64,000 bases of DNA from Sipunculus nudus (Eukaryota > Annelida > Sipuncula > Golfingiida > Sipunculidae): assembly GCA_026874595.1 (NCBI GenBank), contig CM049320.1, forward strand, positions 37,634,714 through 37,698,713, in the 5' to 3' direction. Position 1 is the stretch's first letter. The number at the start of each line of letters is the position of its first letter. The notes beneath the pieces were generated by a model that was not told the origin of the DNA, searched no databases, and was given only the letters and a program-made list of their open reading frames with translations. Positions 12,029 to 24,684 of this stretch are shown here, piece by piece. A program made the translations under genes and the position numbers.

Positions 12029-12162
12029 TTTATATATACATACATGTAAAGCCGGGTTCTTTTGCCAGATAAGGATACATGTATATAGCCTTATCTGGCA
12101 AGTAAACGGCTTTACATCTAGGTGTATTGAACAAAACTTTTTTTCACTTATGTTTAGTTCTT
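11548..12162. other. Duplication junction, AACGTTTT-rich repeat, (TA)n and hairpin
   Basis: 11548-11665 is a dispersed-repeat-like stretch built of ATGTTTTATAAACGTTT-type words, starting CCCAGCTAGCAC exactly at the duplication junction. (TA)n runs at about 11991-12024. 12044-12117 is a near-perfect inverted repeat listed separately. No gene before the Y2 terminal exon. Confidence 0.6.
12044..12117. repeat. Near-perfect 34-bp-arm inverted repeat (hairpin)
   Basis: The left arm starts ATGTAAAGCCGGGTTCTTTT and contains GCCAGATAAGG. The right arm, read in reverse complement, starts ATGTAAAGCCGTTTACTT and contains GCCAGATAAGG. The loop is only a few bases. It lies just 3' of the gene Y2 stop, so it would be transcribed in its 3' untranslated region or terminator zone. 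Confidence 0.75.
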
Positions 12163-12620
12163 TTAATCCGCCAGAACAGTCAACAGGAAGTATGATGATA
12201 TCGAAGGAATCAGGAAGAACTGGTGCCAGGTAATACCTACAGAAGAGACAGACGATGTGTCTGAAATGTTCGGTTGCCAATGTAGGTTGTATAAATAAGG
12301 GTTTAGAAGTATCAATTAAAAAGACCTTGCTTATCTTTTTTTTCGGCAGCATACAGCTTTATAAATTTAGTTACCAGGACAACTACGTTTAATTTACTTG
12401 TAGCTGTACAACGACTATAAAGAGATTATTGCTTTAGAGCTAATTTCGGGAGAAATAATTTAGGAGACTATATTTGGTAGGATATGTATGAGGTGTGTAT
12501 GAAATTAGAGAAAATAATTTATAGAAACCTTAATGATAAATATTGCCGGGGGGGGCTGGATAGGTCTAACTGTAAAACTAACTGTAATAACATTTGCCCT
12601 GGACATACCGAACGTATTCG

Positions 12621-12713
<93 letters not shown>

Positions 12714-14029
12714 TAGGGAGAGAAAGAGCATTATGTGTTTTATATATATAGTTTGTATTATGTATTTCACATTTTACATACATACTGTAAAATATTTTAC
12801 ATATAAACATATTTGACACGTAATAAAAACCTGGACCTATGAACGTTGGCTTACCTTTGTTGATACATAAGGGCGGGTGTAGCTGGTGACACGATACTGC
12901 TCTCCATTCCACATTATTATCCTTGACCTTTGCAACTGCGCAGTAACCCCTCGGCAGGTTATCATCATCGGACTCTACTCCGAATTTAACAGCGACAATC
13001 CTTTGTCCTAGAAAGGTCAGGCCAATATTCAAACCTAGCAGCTGGTGTCATTGTTCTTGGGAAGGTTTAAAGAAGATGTGATTATTGGAATAAGTTATTC
13101 TTTTTAACAAGCCTGAGTCACATGCATCGCACAACACATATACTACAGTTTAACGACAGAAAATTTTGGAAATTCCTGGGATAGGCATGGGTGTTTCGTA
13201 CGAAATTCAGGTGTTTTGCGACGTAAGAAAATTTTTGTAGACCCTTATTAAACTTTTTCTGTGTCGTAGGATATTCTTTATGCTAGGCCGATTTCGTTCG
13301 TCTGTTGGACGATGCCTTCCGACTGTGTTACGATAAACTTTTGTACGATATTTTTTTTCTGGTTATCTGACAGCCCAACGATGTTTGGACAAAAACTCTA
13401 CCTTACACTGCCGTTTAAAGAGTGTATAAATAGACTAAGATATTTCCACGACCGTCGAACAACATATATTTTTTTATGTGAACGCCTCCAAGATATTATA
13501 GAAAAATAAACCTCTCCCTAACCTACAAGGGTTCCATCTGTCGTATCCCTGTTAAAACATAAAGACGAAAATCGTAGGTTGTTTGTGACTAAGCTGAATG
13601 TAAGGCATCAGATAACCCCAAAAAGCCAAAGAAAAACCCAGGCCGACGGTTACGCACGATTTCGATGAAAGGTGGACGACGGAACACCAATACGTAATAA
13701 GACGTGCCTTTAAGGCATAAACAGCAGTGTTCTTTTTGAAATAGCAGTAAGTTTACCTCTATTTTCCAACGGTGTGGTATCCCTCCATTCCTCTCTATGG
13801 AAACCAATCCAGTAAAAGTTTCCGTAATCGTCTGGGAGGCCTTCATCTATTATGGCAACAGAGACTTTATCTGCAACTTCTTGGTCTTTAAGGATCGCCA
13901 GGTGACCGCTGGCTTCCTCACATCTCAGTCTGGCGCTGTACCAGTTAATGGCTGGTATATCAGAGTAACACTTTCCATTAATCAGCTTACACATGTGACT
14001 GAGAGAGCTGTTCTGACAGTGACTGCATT
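12163..14029 (-). CDS. C-type lectin Y2, CTLD with C-terminal hydrophobic tail
   Basis: Exons (minus strand): 13757-14029 (acceptor TAATCTTTCAG, donor AGAG|GTAAAC), 12855-13007 (acceptor CCTTTCTAG, donor AAAG|GTAAGC) and 12163-12236 (acceptor GTCTCTTCTGTAG, TAA stop), all phase 1. Joined, the first two give a long-form CTLD: CKLINGKC pair, RLRCEEASGHLAIL, FYWIGFHREEW, then GYCAV, VSCHQ and PLCI, so all core cysteines are present. The last exon encodes 23 residues, mostly hydrophobic (HQFFLIPSISSYFLLTVL), ending in Ala-Asp with no cytoplasmic tail. It is a tail anchor or GPI-type signal by inference. The signal peptide is unresolved: either a distant exon or the in-frame ATG at 14111. No EPN, QPD or WND motif. 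Its partner Y1 is mostly outside the window. Confidence 0.8.
12625..12724 (+). repeat. Compound microsatellite (AC)n(AT)n(AG)n in Y2 intron 2
   Basis: Three abutting dinucleotide runs between the second and third Y2 exons. They generate long but meaningless open frames (THTHTH, RERERE) on both strands. Confidence 0.95.
13008..13756. other. Intron 1 of lectin Y2
   Basis: Intronic sequence between the two CTLD half-exons. No nested gene or clear repeat is seen. The frame at 13312-13509 is unsupported. Confidence 0.6.
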
Positions 14030-14131
14030 CTGAAAGATTATAAAAATCAGAATACGGATATAATGACAAATAACTATAATACATTTTGGTAACTGCAATC
14101 ATAAACAACATATTAATTGGAATAAAAAAAA

Positions 14132-17100
14132 GTGACCCATGGGTCATGACGCTCAGCTGCCAAGCATGACCTGCGACATCATGGGCTGCGCTTCACAACT
14201 AGTAAAATTGTTGCAGAACCTATATGCCAATTTTGTTTAAACTTTCTACATTGCCATAAATTCTTATTATATATGTCTGGTTAAAACTTAGTGAACTAGA
14301 TATATCTTGGCACTGCAGGTGCCAGAGTATCCCAAGACATAGTAGGCCCCCCCTCCTATAAGAATAGGCCCCCATTTTTAGCAGCATATACTGAGACTTG
14401 GCAAGCAATTATTGTTTCTTCCATGTATCAATCCACAATCTTTTTGAAGATGTTGGTCCTGTGACCTTGACCTTTGACCTCATGACCCAAAAATCAATAG
14501 GGGTCTTGCTTTTTTAATGGGACATATATAAGTCAAGTTTGAAATCTATACATCAATAAAAGCAGGAATTATCATCCAGAAACTAATTTTTGGACAGATG
14601 GCTCCTGTGGCCTTGACCTTTGACCTTGTGACCCCAAAATTGATATTGATCATCCACTTTTATATATAAATCAATAGAGGTCTAGATTTATTGATGGGCC
14701 ATATATAAGTCAGGTTTGAAATCCATATATTAATCCAAGCTTGCATTATCATCTCAGGAACAAATGTTTGGACAGATGGCTCCTGTGACTTTCACCTTTG
14801 ACCTTGTGACCTCACAATTGACAGGCGTTCCTCTATTGGCAGGGGAACTGTATGTGCAAGATGAAATGTCTGAGATGAAATGTTTGGCTGAAAATGCATC
14901 CACATCTTTTTGAAGACGTGTCCTGTGACCTTGACCTTTGACCTCATGATCCCAAAATCAATTCGGGTCTTGCTTTTCCAATGGGACATATACATGTCAA
15001 GTTTGAAATCCATACATCAATAAAAGCAGGCATTATCATCCAGAAACTAATTTTTGGACAGATGGCTCCTGTGACCTTCACCTTTGACCTTGTGACTTCA
15101 AAATTGATAGGGGTCTTCCACTCTTGGCAGGTGATATATATGTGCAAGATGAAATGTCTGATATGAATTGTTTGGCTGAAAATGCATCCACAATCTGTTT
15201 AAAGATGTGTCCTGTGATCTTGACCTTTGACCTCATGACCCCAAAATCAAATCGGGTCTTGCTTTTCCAATGGGTCATATACAAGTCAAGTTTGAAATCC
15301 ATACATCAATAATAGCAGGAATTATTATCCAGAAACTAATTTTTGGACAGATGGCTCCTGTGACCTTCACCTTTGACCTTGTGACCTCAAAATTGATAAG
15401 GGTCTTCCTCTATTGGCAGATGAACTATATGTGCAAGATGAAAGGTCTGAGATGAAATGTTTGGCTGAAAATGCATCCACAGTATCTTGTAAGATGCAAG
15501 TCCAGTGACCCTGACCTTAGACCCCATGACCCTAGAACCTATAGGGTTCTTACTTTAGTAGTGGGCCATACATAAGTCACCTTTGAAATCCATATGGCTA
15601 TCAACACTGGAGATATCATAAGAGATGTTTGATTTTCACCAAATATGGACACATCAAAGGTCAAGGCCACTCTGATGGTAAAGGTCATGACCCAAATGTA
15701 AACAGACCTCATCCCATAGCCCATCTCTCTACATGTGCATAATATGAAAGAAATCTGTCCATTAGTTTTTGACTTATAATGCTTACAGTACTGTCAAGTG
15801 GCAATTATGGGGGTATTAAAAGGCGTAAAAACAAGAAAAGGATAACAGGTGGCGCCACCAGTTTCCGGTATATCACAAGGCTATCCAAGATCTTCGGTCA
15901 CCTTAATTTTTAGACCAGTCCATGCAAGCTTACTTGAGATATTTAAGAATTTGTGTTATTTTCAGCAATAATGGACCTATTCAAGGTCAAGGTCATTCTC
16001 CTAGCATAGGTCATGACCCCATTTTAGATAGGCTTCGTCCCCTTACCTATATCTATACAAATGTAAAGTTTGAAAAAAATCAGTGAAATATTTTTTTAGT
16101 TTTCCCACTCACAAGGTTTTTCTGCGGCGGCGGCGGGACCGTCGTGAAACCATAGTATCCCGACTTTGTCTGGGGATACAATGATGGTCTGAGGCAAAAA
16201 GTATGGTTGTTGAGCTATCAGGAACTAATCCCACAGCTTGCTCGATACCTGTCAGTCTCAAAAGGAATACCACACAGGCCACATTTAAGATCAAAATATA
16301 GCAAAAGATCAAGGAAATCCATGCAAGAATTATTGTGAAACGGGTGCTTCCATATTAATTTTTATTCAATACAAGTCAACTGTACTGAGCTTTCATAAAT
16401 GATGGTCATATTTATTAAGAAATCTTTGACCCAATGCAAGATAACATTAATATACATCCCACTGCATTCACTTTAATAGTTCTTGAGATAATATGTTCTA
16501 AAGGAATTTAAAGATGGCTTCCTGGTGGCCATATTGGATTTCTGACAGGTAGGAAATTGAACAACAAACATCCTCTAAAAGGGACCAAACATCATAAAAA
16601 AATCACAGAAACTGCCCTGGCAAAAGGATTTCAAAAATGGCTACCTGGCAGACATAATGGTTTTCTGACAAGTCTGACATTTGATATCACACATCCTCCA
16701 ATAAGACACTCAACTTGTAGCAATTGCTTCAAAGAATGTAACAGTTATGAATGTCCAAAACAATTCAAAAGGCATGATCAGGTTGGAGAGCTCTCATATC
16801 AGATTTATGAACATGCAAATGTAAAAAGTGCAAGTCCAATTTGTTTTAATTATCAGCTTGCTATTCAATGGGGTCAGCAGAGTAGGTAAACTGCAAAACC
16901 TAACAGAAAAGAAATGCAGAAAGCATCACTGAGAGTCTTGTAATCAAATAAAGCCATCCTAAATCCAGGTAAAGACCCACATATTATCAGAACAAACACT
17001 TGCTGGTATATCTGATGATTTGTATAATAATATTCAGATATCCAGAAAACTAAGTTTATTGCTATGATTCCATGATATAAACTGCAAAATGTTCCCATCA

Positions 17101-18460
17101 TTTTATAAATCAGTAGCTAAACCTTAACACTTAACTCTCATAGTCTTAATGCCTGGACAAAGCATTCCGGCAACAGTGTTTTTGTTATGCACTAATGATA
17201 TATCCTTATCACTCCATGAGCTGATACAAAAGGGAGTCATATATCACAAGTGTCACTGACAATTATAGGCCCATAGTGAGATGTACCAGTTGTGAGTGCC
17301 ATGGTTATATATACAAGAAAACAAGAAAAATAGAGATGGTCTACAAAATATGTTATTGTGAACATCCCTGACCTATGACCTTGGCCTTTTGCCCATATAT
17401 CAACTGGATTCTTTCTAAATGATGGGTAACTACTTACCACTTACATCTGGCCAGGTGTAATTACTTGGCAACCAATGAGTGAATAACTTAGACCTGCAAC
17501 CTTTAACCTCCTGACCAGCTGACCTCAAAATCAATTAGTTATTTCTTCATGCAAAAAGACCCATAAATATGAAGTTTGAATCAAATTCAGTGATGCATAG
17601 ATGTGGCATATGTGAACGACTGAAGGTTTGGGTTGAACAGTTTCACTTAAAATATGTTCACAAGCATTTAGAACAATATTGTGACCTTGCCCTTTGACCT
17701 TTTGAACTCAACATCAATAGGCTTCTTCTCCTATTGGTAGGCAAGCCATATATGACAGATGGAAAGTATAGATTGAAAAGTTTGCCTTAAAATGACTCCA
17801 CGCAAGAAGAGGGTGCTGTAAACTTGACCTTTGACCTCAAAATCAACAGGTTTTTTCCCCTGTTGGCAGAGAAGCGATATCAGTGCTGAAAGGTTTGGAA
17901 TGAAAGGTCTAGCTTGAAATGTGTCCACAACCTTTTCAATGAAGTGGATCCTGTGACCCTGACCTTTGACGTTGTGACCACAACATCTATAGGATTCTTC
18001 TCCCACTTAGTAGGTGAGCTATATGTGAAAGATCAAAGATTTGGGATGAAAGGTTTGGCTTAAAATGCATCCTGAGGCTTTTCAAAGAAGTTGGTTCTGT
18101 GACCTTGACCTTGTGACCTCAAAATAATTATGGTTCTTCCCCGGTTGGTAGGTGAGCTGTATGCGAAAGATGAAAGGTTTTGGATGAAAATTTTGGCTAA
18201 AAGAATTATTTCTGGGGGGTGCAAACACACCCCACCATAACTTCGAGAATATAGGTCGCAGTGACCTAATTTCAGGTTTGCGAGGAGATCTTTTTAGAAC
18301 CTCTAAGACTGCATAGGGTTCATGGCCCTAGCCCCTACGGTTACGATTTGTGCCCTGCTAACGGACGGACGGCCGGCCGGCCGGACGGACAGACGGAAGG
18401 ACGCCGGACAAAGACCCATCGCTATAGCCCAGCATGACTGAAAGTCAGCTGAGCTAAAAA
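14132..18460 (+). mobile_element. Repeat element I (copy 2)
   Basis: The near-identical duplicate of 335-4663. Perfect TGACCTTTGACCT sites begin at 14468, 14614, 14932, 15221 and 17825. It was carried along by the segmental duplication and was not a separate insertion, because flanks and internal differences match. Confidence 0.65.
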
Positions 18461-19319
18461 CTCTGTAAGTACATGGGAAGTAGCTCAGTGGCTATTGAGT
18501 CTAATATCGGATCGAAGGTCAGCCTTCGGGTTTAACTAGCTAAGACTTTAATCTGGCAAAATTGTAACATTTGAAAAGAATATTTAGAAAGCGGGATACT
18601 TGAGATGTGACCTTCATTCTTTTGGCTTAGAAAACCTGTGACTCGCAAATAATATTGATATGCTAATTCTTTATGCATTTAAATAGAGCTATCATTTGGC
18701 AGATACGTAAAGGTTTAACTGTATGAAATTTCTGCATGAAAATGCATGAAAAGTTATCTTGAGAGAAGGCTTCATGGAGGAAACAATTGTTGCAGAATTT
18801 TAGTTCGTGTCTTTGTTGTTTATATTTCAATAGAAGCTCTAACTGATAAGCCTGTGTAGAATGTAGTGTTAATGACTTAAAAAGGCAATTTGTAGTGAAG
18901 AAGGGGAATTATCCTTCTTTTTTGAAGGCATTGATAGCTCCTCGTTACATTAGTTGTAAATATTTCCGCTTTATCACTTGTTGTAAACGTCGAGTTTTTA
19001 TCATACTTCAGCCACGGCCTTGGATCATGGTCAAGTCTGTTCTGACAAACGTAGGAGGGTATAGGAGTTTTTTGAAAATTTATTTTTGTTAATTTTTATT
19101 TTTCTGTTAAAAACACGAAAAAAGCTTGCAATATGGATGCCCCATAGATGCCTTCTTGACTTTTTGGCAATTGAGACACGACGCGATGTTCATAGAAGTT
19201 CTTGCGCCTTTCCTATTTGATAGAGTTCTAACGTTCCTTTAATTACTGCCACCGATGGAAACATTTTATTATATATTACAGATATGTTAACGTTTCAACT
19301 AATAAAAAGACTTTGAAGT
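18461..19319. other. Gene-free spacer (copy 2)
   Basis: Duplicate of 4664-5522, including the A-box-like AGTAGCTCAGTGGC patch near 18477. No gene seen. Confidence 0.35.
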
Positions 19320-19549
19320 ACAGTCACCAAATTTGCAGCATTAATGCACCTTATAAAGGGCTCGGTCAAGTTCGAACTTGGATGACCTTGATGCATGTCG
19401 AAATGATGTTAACGCAATAATTCAAACACAATTTGAGGCAAAGTCACCAAACTTGCAGCATTGATACATCTTATCGAGGTCTAGATGATGTTCGAAAGTG
19501 GATAACTTTGATGTATGGTAAAATAATGTTAACGCAATAATTAAAACAA
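19320..19549 (+). repeat. ~120-bp tandem repeat, left part (copy 2)
   Basis: Duplicate of 5523-5752. Confidence 0.7.
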
Positions 19550-21394
19550 GTGACCCATGGGTCATGACGCTCAGCTGAATGGGAAGAGATTCGCAAAAGG
19601 AAATTTTATCATCTGAATGGTAGTATATACCCATTCAACTGAAGCATCAAACAGATTAACCAACAGGCCAAGATTGTGTCTGTATTTATATATCTCAAAA
19701 ATAGAGAAAAAAATGCGTAAAAATACAGGTGGCTCCACCAGTCTGCAGAAACTAATAAAAAAACTCAATGGTCAATATGCATGCAAAGAATCATGGTGAT
19801 CTCTGCATAAGTTCAGATACTTCAGCTTTTGTATAAAATTTTCCATTATTCTGAGGGATACTTCGGAGTCCTATAGCTTGAAAGATACGAGTAACAGAGA
19901 CCTAATTTCAGGTTTCCACAGACACTTTTCATGGGCCTCCTTGCATGACAAGAATGAAGATTCTAGGTCCAGTTGTTATGATTTGTACCCTGTTGACAGA
20001 TAACCTATTCTTTAAAGGAAAAATTTGTAAAACTTTGTAAAAAAAAGAGATGGCACACCCAGTCTACAGAAACTGATAGAACACCTCATGATCAATATGT
20101 ATGCCAAAAATCATGATCATTAGTGTTGTAGCTATTGAGTCTGCAGTTTTGTATCCAAATTTTCATTATTATGGGGGGTATTTTGATATGGGTAACAGAG
20201 ACCTAATTTCAGGTTTCCATGGAGGCTTTTCATGGGTTTCCCTGTGTGTCAAGAATGAAGATTCTAGGTCCAGTCTATACGATTTGTGCCTATTTAACAG
20301 ATGTTCACATTTTTAAAGGTCTCAAAGATAGAGAAAACTATTCCTAAAAAATCGAAAAATACAGGTGGCGCCACCAATCTGCAGGAACTTATGGAACATC
20401 TCATGATCAATATGTGTACCAATCATCATGACCATCAGTGATGTAGTTAATGAGATATTGAAGTTTTTGTATGAATTTTTTTACTATTCTGAGGGGTACT
20501 TTGGGGCCCCATAGCTCAAATGATATGGGAAACAGAGACCTAATTTCAGGTTTCCATGGAGACTTTTCATAGGTCTCTCACTGTCTCAAGAATGAAGATT
20601 CTAGGTCCAGTCTATACGATTTGTGCCCCGTTAACAGATGTTCACATTTTTAAAGGTCTCAAAATGAGAGAAAAAATATAGCTAAAAAATCGAAAAATAC
20701 AGGTGGCGCCACCAGTCTGCAGGAACTGATGGAAATTTTATGATCAATATGTGTGCCAAAAATCATGACCATCAGTGATGTAGTTAATGAGATATTGAAG
20801 TTTTTGTATGAAACTTTTTACTTTTCATGGGGGTACTTTGGGGCCCCATGGCTCAAAGGATATGGGTAACAGGGACCTAATTTCTGGTTTCCAAGGTTAC
20901 TTTTCATAGGTCTCTCACTGTGTCATGAATGAAGATTCTAAGTCCAGTCCACGCGATTTGTGCCCTGTTAACAGATGTTCACATTTTTAAAGGTCTCAAA
21001 AATAGAGAAAGAAATTCGTAAAATATTGAAAAATACAGGTGGCGCTACCAATCTGCAAGAACTAATGGAACATCTCATGATCAATATGTATGCCAAAAAT
21101 TATGACCATTTTTGGTGTAGTTAATGAGATATTGAAGTCTTTGTATGAAATTTTTGACTATTCTGGGTAGCTCGAAGAATATGGGTAACAGAGAACTAAT
21201 TTCTGGTTTCCAAGGAGATTTTTTATGGACCTCTCAGAATCTGAAGTTACAAGATTCTAGGTCCAGTGGTTACGATTTGTGCCTGGTTAACGGACAGACG
21301 GACAGACAGACGGACAGACGGACAGACAGACGGACGACGGACACAGAGTGATCGCTATAGCTCAGATGACTTACATTCAGCTGAGCTAAAAAAA
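19550..21394 (+). mobile_element. Repeat element II (copy 2)
   Basis: Duplicate of 5753-7596 with the same termini and five internal modules. It differs from copy 1 by a few bases, for example around 20036-20050, where a one-base insertion shifts the offset. Confidence 0.65.
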
Positions 21395-21668
21395 TTGATG
21401 TACAGTCACCATACTTGCAGCATTGATGCACCTTATCAAGGGTATGGTAAATTTTGAATATCGATGACCTTGATGCACTTTTCACGTGTCAGAGGCGATT
21501 ATGCTTAAACAAATTTACTCAATAAGACGCAAGGTTACATATCCGATAATCTAAAAATGATGTTAACGCAATAACTCGAAAAATTTCAGGCTAGGTCACC
21601 AAAATCGCAGCTTTGATGCACCTCATAAAGGGCTAGGTTAAGTTAGAATAAGGACACCTAGATGCAGG
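21395..21668 (+). repeat. ~120-bp tandem repeat, right part (copy 2)
   Basis: Duplicate of 7597-7870. Confidence 0.6.
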
Positions 21669-21936
21669 TTTCAAGGTCAGAGAGTAAATCTTGGTGGATG
21701 ACATTGACCAATCTCAGTTTTCATACAGGTTTTCAAATCCTTTTTCCTAGCTATTTCCACACCAGGCAGGGGACATACTATATCTGTTTCATAGATCAAC
21801 TTTTCTCTTGTAAGATTAGTGATTTAACCTGTTGGATATTTTGGAATCGACTAAGAGATGCATAGTAAAATATAATATCAGGGAGTTAATATTTGAATTA
21901 TATTAGTCATATTCGAGTACGTAATGTTTCAATCTA

Positions 21937-24684
21937 CTAACCATCAGTCTGGCATATTGCTAGTATACCAGACAGGAAACAATCACCGGTCTTCAAGTTA
22001 GCATTTGGCACGTACAGAAACCCACATCTGTAGGGGTTCTCAAGGTGGTGAACAAGAAACTTGTGAGAGGTGTTTATTCCAACTGGAACACTGCCGTCTG
22101 CAATGCATAATGATTGCTTGATTAATCAAAAGTTTTTGGTTTGTCATATTCAAAAAGAAAAATGTGATCAGTTCAACATTGGTATTGTTACAATATACGA
22201 TCGAGGACCTATTCATATGTGTAATTCTTGTTTTTTTTTGTTTTTTTTTTGTTTTTTTTTTTTTTGTTTTGCCACATTGTCACTGACAATGGCGACGTCA
22301 TTAGTGGAAAGTCCTGTGGGTTTCTTTGTATTTCAATAGGCCATATACCCTAATGCAAATAGGAAACCGCAAATATTTCCGTTTTTCATATACAGATACA
22401 TACAATACTTTAACGCAGTAACTGGTCCTTTGCAGCATTACATAACTATATGCATAATATTCAAGTGCGATAAAGCATTTTTGCCGGAAGGGGTCAACAG
22501 ATGAATATACTTAATATATGTGTGCCTTGAAACCGTATATAAGCCTATACGGACAGGGTAATTATTTAACGGGGGTATTAATTATGATACAGTGAAGACT
22601 GTTATTTCATATCATATCATTATTTATTTTTAAAATAATATAAAAAAAAACACGTTAATAGAGAAAAAAATGAAGCGTCAGAAGTAAGCATCTGTGACAC
22701 TCGAAATGTCTTCCGCGGATGCTTGTTTTTTGTTTCCAAGCGTTCGATGCCCTAGTCGTAGTCACTAACCAGTATTGGAGTCTGTACAATCCATGTAAAA
22801 TAAATAAGTTTACATTAAACATCGCAGGCTGCCTATAATTCAATCTAGCTGTGTTAACGCTGCGTTGACAACTGACCCTACATTTCATTTAGTCAAATAA
22901 TCATATAAAGAAACGATTTCTATTCATATAATGATACGCTAGGAGTTGAATTACAAAAAATTAATTCATTTATGCCTAACCTTTCAAAATTTGACACATT
23001 TGATTTCCCCTTGGGACTCTCCAAACTCAAATGAGACACTCCAACATTTTGCCAAGAGCGCCGAGAATTTTTTTTCTGATGGAAGGACCGGATTATGGAA
23101 AATAATGTGTACACTTGATAACGACAAGCAACAGAGTGACGTATGCGGCACCCTATGTAAAGTAAGTAAAGGCTGGGGTCCCGTATATGTTTTTAATGTG
23201 TATGAGTAAGTTACAAGATTCAGAATGTCCGTCAAAGACGGACTCCTGCAGCAAGATGCACATACATACTCATGAGGTGGCCATTGACCCATTTCCAGTG
23301 CTTTATAACGTGTCGCTTTATTCCGATCCAAGCCGTCTGGTTCGGATAGTCGGAGAGCCCTCTGATGATTTCATCATCATCAGTATGTGAGTTTGCCAGT
23401 GTTCCCTCTCTACAGAAGTGACTTGCATTGTGAAACTCCACTTCATCAACCGAGCGAGCTTCAAATAAACGACCAACTAATGATATACACCAAGCCATGT
23501 ACCGATATTTCCAGTGTAATGACGAGCGATTTTAGCTAGAATGCTACCAATGCTTCCTAGGTTGCTTTTGTTCAGGGAGAACTCAACTGTACACAAAGAT
23601 TCGGGACGGCGGGTAGGTAACTGATAATAATTTGCACAAAAGCGTGCTATGGCGGGGAATGGGACTTTTACGTTGGCCTACATTGTTTGGGGACAGGGGA
23701 CATGTTATATTGTACATTCCACAATGGTAGTCCCAAACAAACGACCTCCTGGAATTCGAATATGGGTGTCATTCTTCACCAGAGGTCTCCCGGCCACGCC
23801 ATATGACACCAAGGTGGATGCAAAATATTGCTTCAGAATATCTAGTTGAATGCATATACCAGACAGGTGCATATGTTTATTCAATAGATCGTCCAAAATT
23901 AAGACAATAAAATAAATAAAAAAAACCTTTAATTGTGGCCTTAATTGTTGCAGATAATTGTGAGCTATTATGGCTGGTTCTAGCCATCCATCATTGGATA
24001 TGCCCTTTCACTGTCATTTACTGTTATACTGTAAAAGTTGCGAAAAAAGTAACAACGAAAGAATGAAAAATTGTTTTGAATTTTGAAATATATATATTTT
24101 TTTTTTCATAATTTGGCGTATCAATTCCAAAAAAGGGAATTAGCATATATAGGCCTACTTTGGAAGAACTAAAACAATATACATCGCAAAATTTTAAAGA
24201 TTTGCAAATGTGCGAAAACAACGATAAAAGTCGATCTTAATGGTCATATACACAAAGAAACTCTTGAAAGGCTGCTGAAAAATATATCAGAATTGTAAGC
24301 AATAAAGTGGGCATGGCCACGTATGACATATGCTTTGTCAAATGACACAGAACTCACAAGATTCTATAATACTGTAAATTATACTTTTCACATCTCATAA
24401 TAGACCTTTAGCCAAATTCAAATGGGCCATTACAGGGCGAAGAAAATATAGTTCCACTTTCGGACAAAAGATGGCGAAGTGATCTCTGGAGAAATGCAAT
24501 GAGTCCCCTTCGACCATTGAGTTGACAGTCGAGTGAACAGGCTTAACATAAAAAATGATGCCGCTTATCTTAACATTAATTAACATGATTTACCTTTTCC
24601 CGGTGTAAACAGATCAACAGATAAAGTCAGTATGTTAAAATATGAATACAGAAATGCAACCTCTATTACATGAAAACACGACAT
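21937..24684 (-). CDS. C-type lectin X2, secreted, single CTLD (3 exons)
   Basis: Duplicate of X1. Exons (minus strand): 24594-24684 (ATG and leader), 23270-23476 (first CTLD half) and 21937-22097 (second CTLD half, TAG stop). I saw no coding difference from X1 in these three exons, although the introns and flanks differ at several bases. Either the duplication is very recent, the exons are constrained, or the copies have been homogenised. The product is the same 152-residue predicted secreted CTLD protein with four core cysteines and no EPN, QPD or WND motif. Its upstream flank beyond 25341 differs from that of X1, so promoter-distal regulation could differ. Confidence 0.78.

Noticed and set aside
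12505-13032. A single 175-residue minus-strand protein
   Set aside because: Only the part 12855-13007 is lectin coding; the rest is read-through into an intron and translation of the AC/AT/AG microsatellite.
8139-14029. A chimeric gene joining Y2 CTLD exons to the X1 CTLD exons across the duplication junction
   Set aside because: Y2 has its own terminal exon with a stop at 12163 and X1 has its own leader exon at 10800-10890, so two separate genes explain the sequence better.
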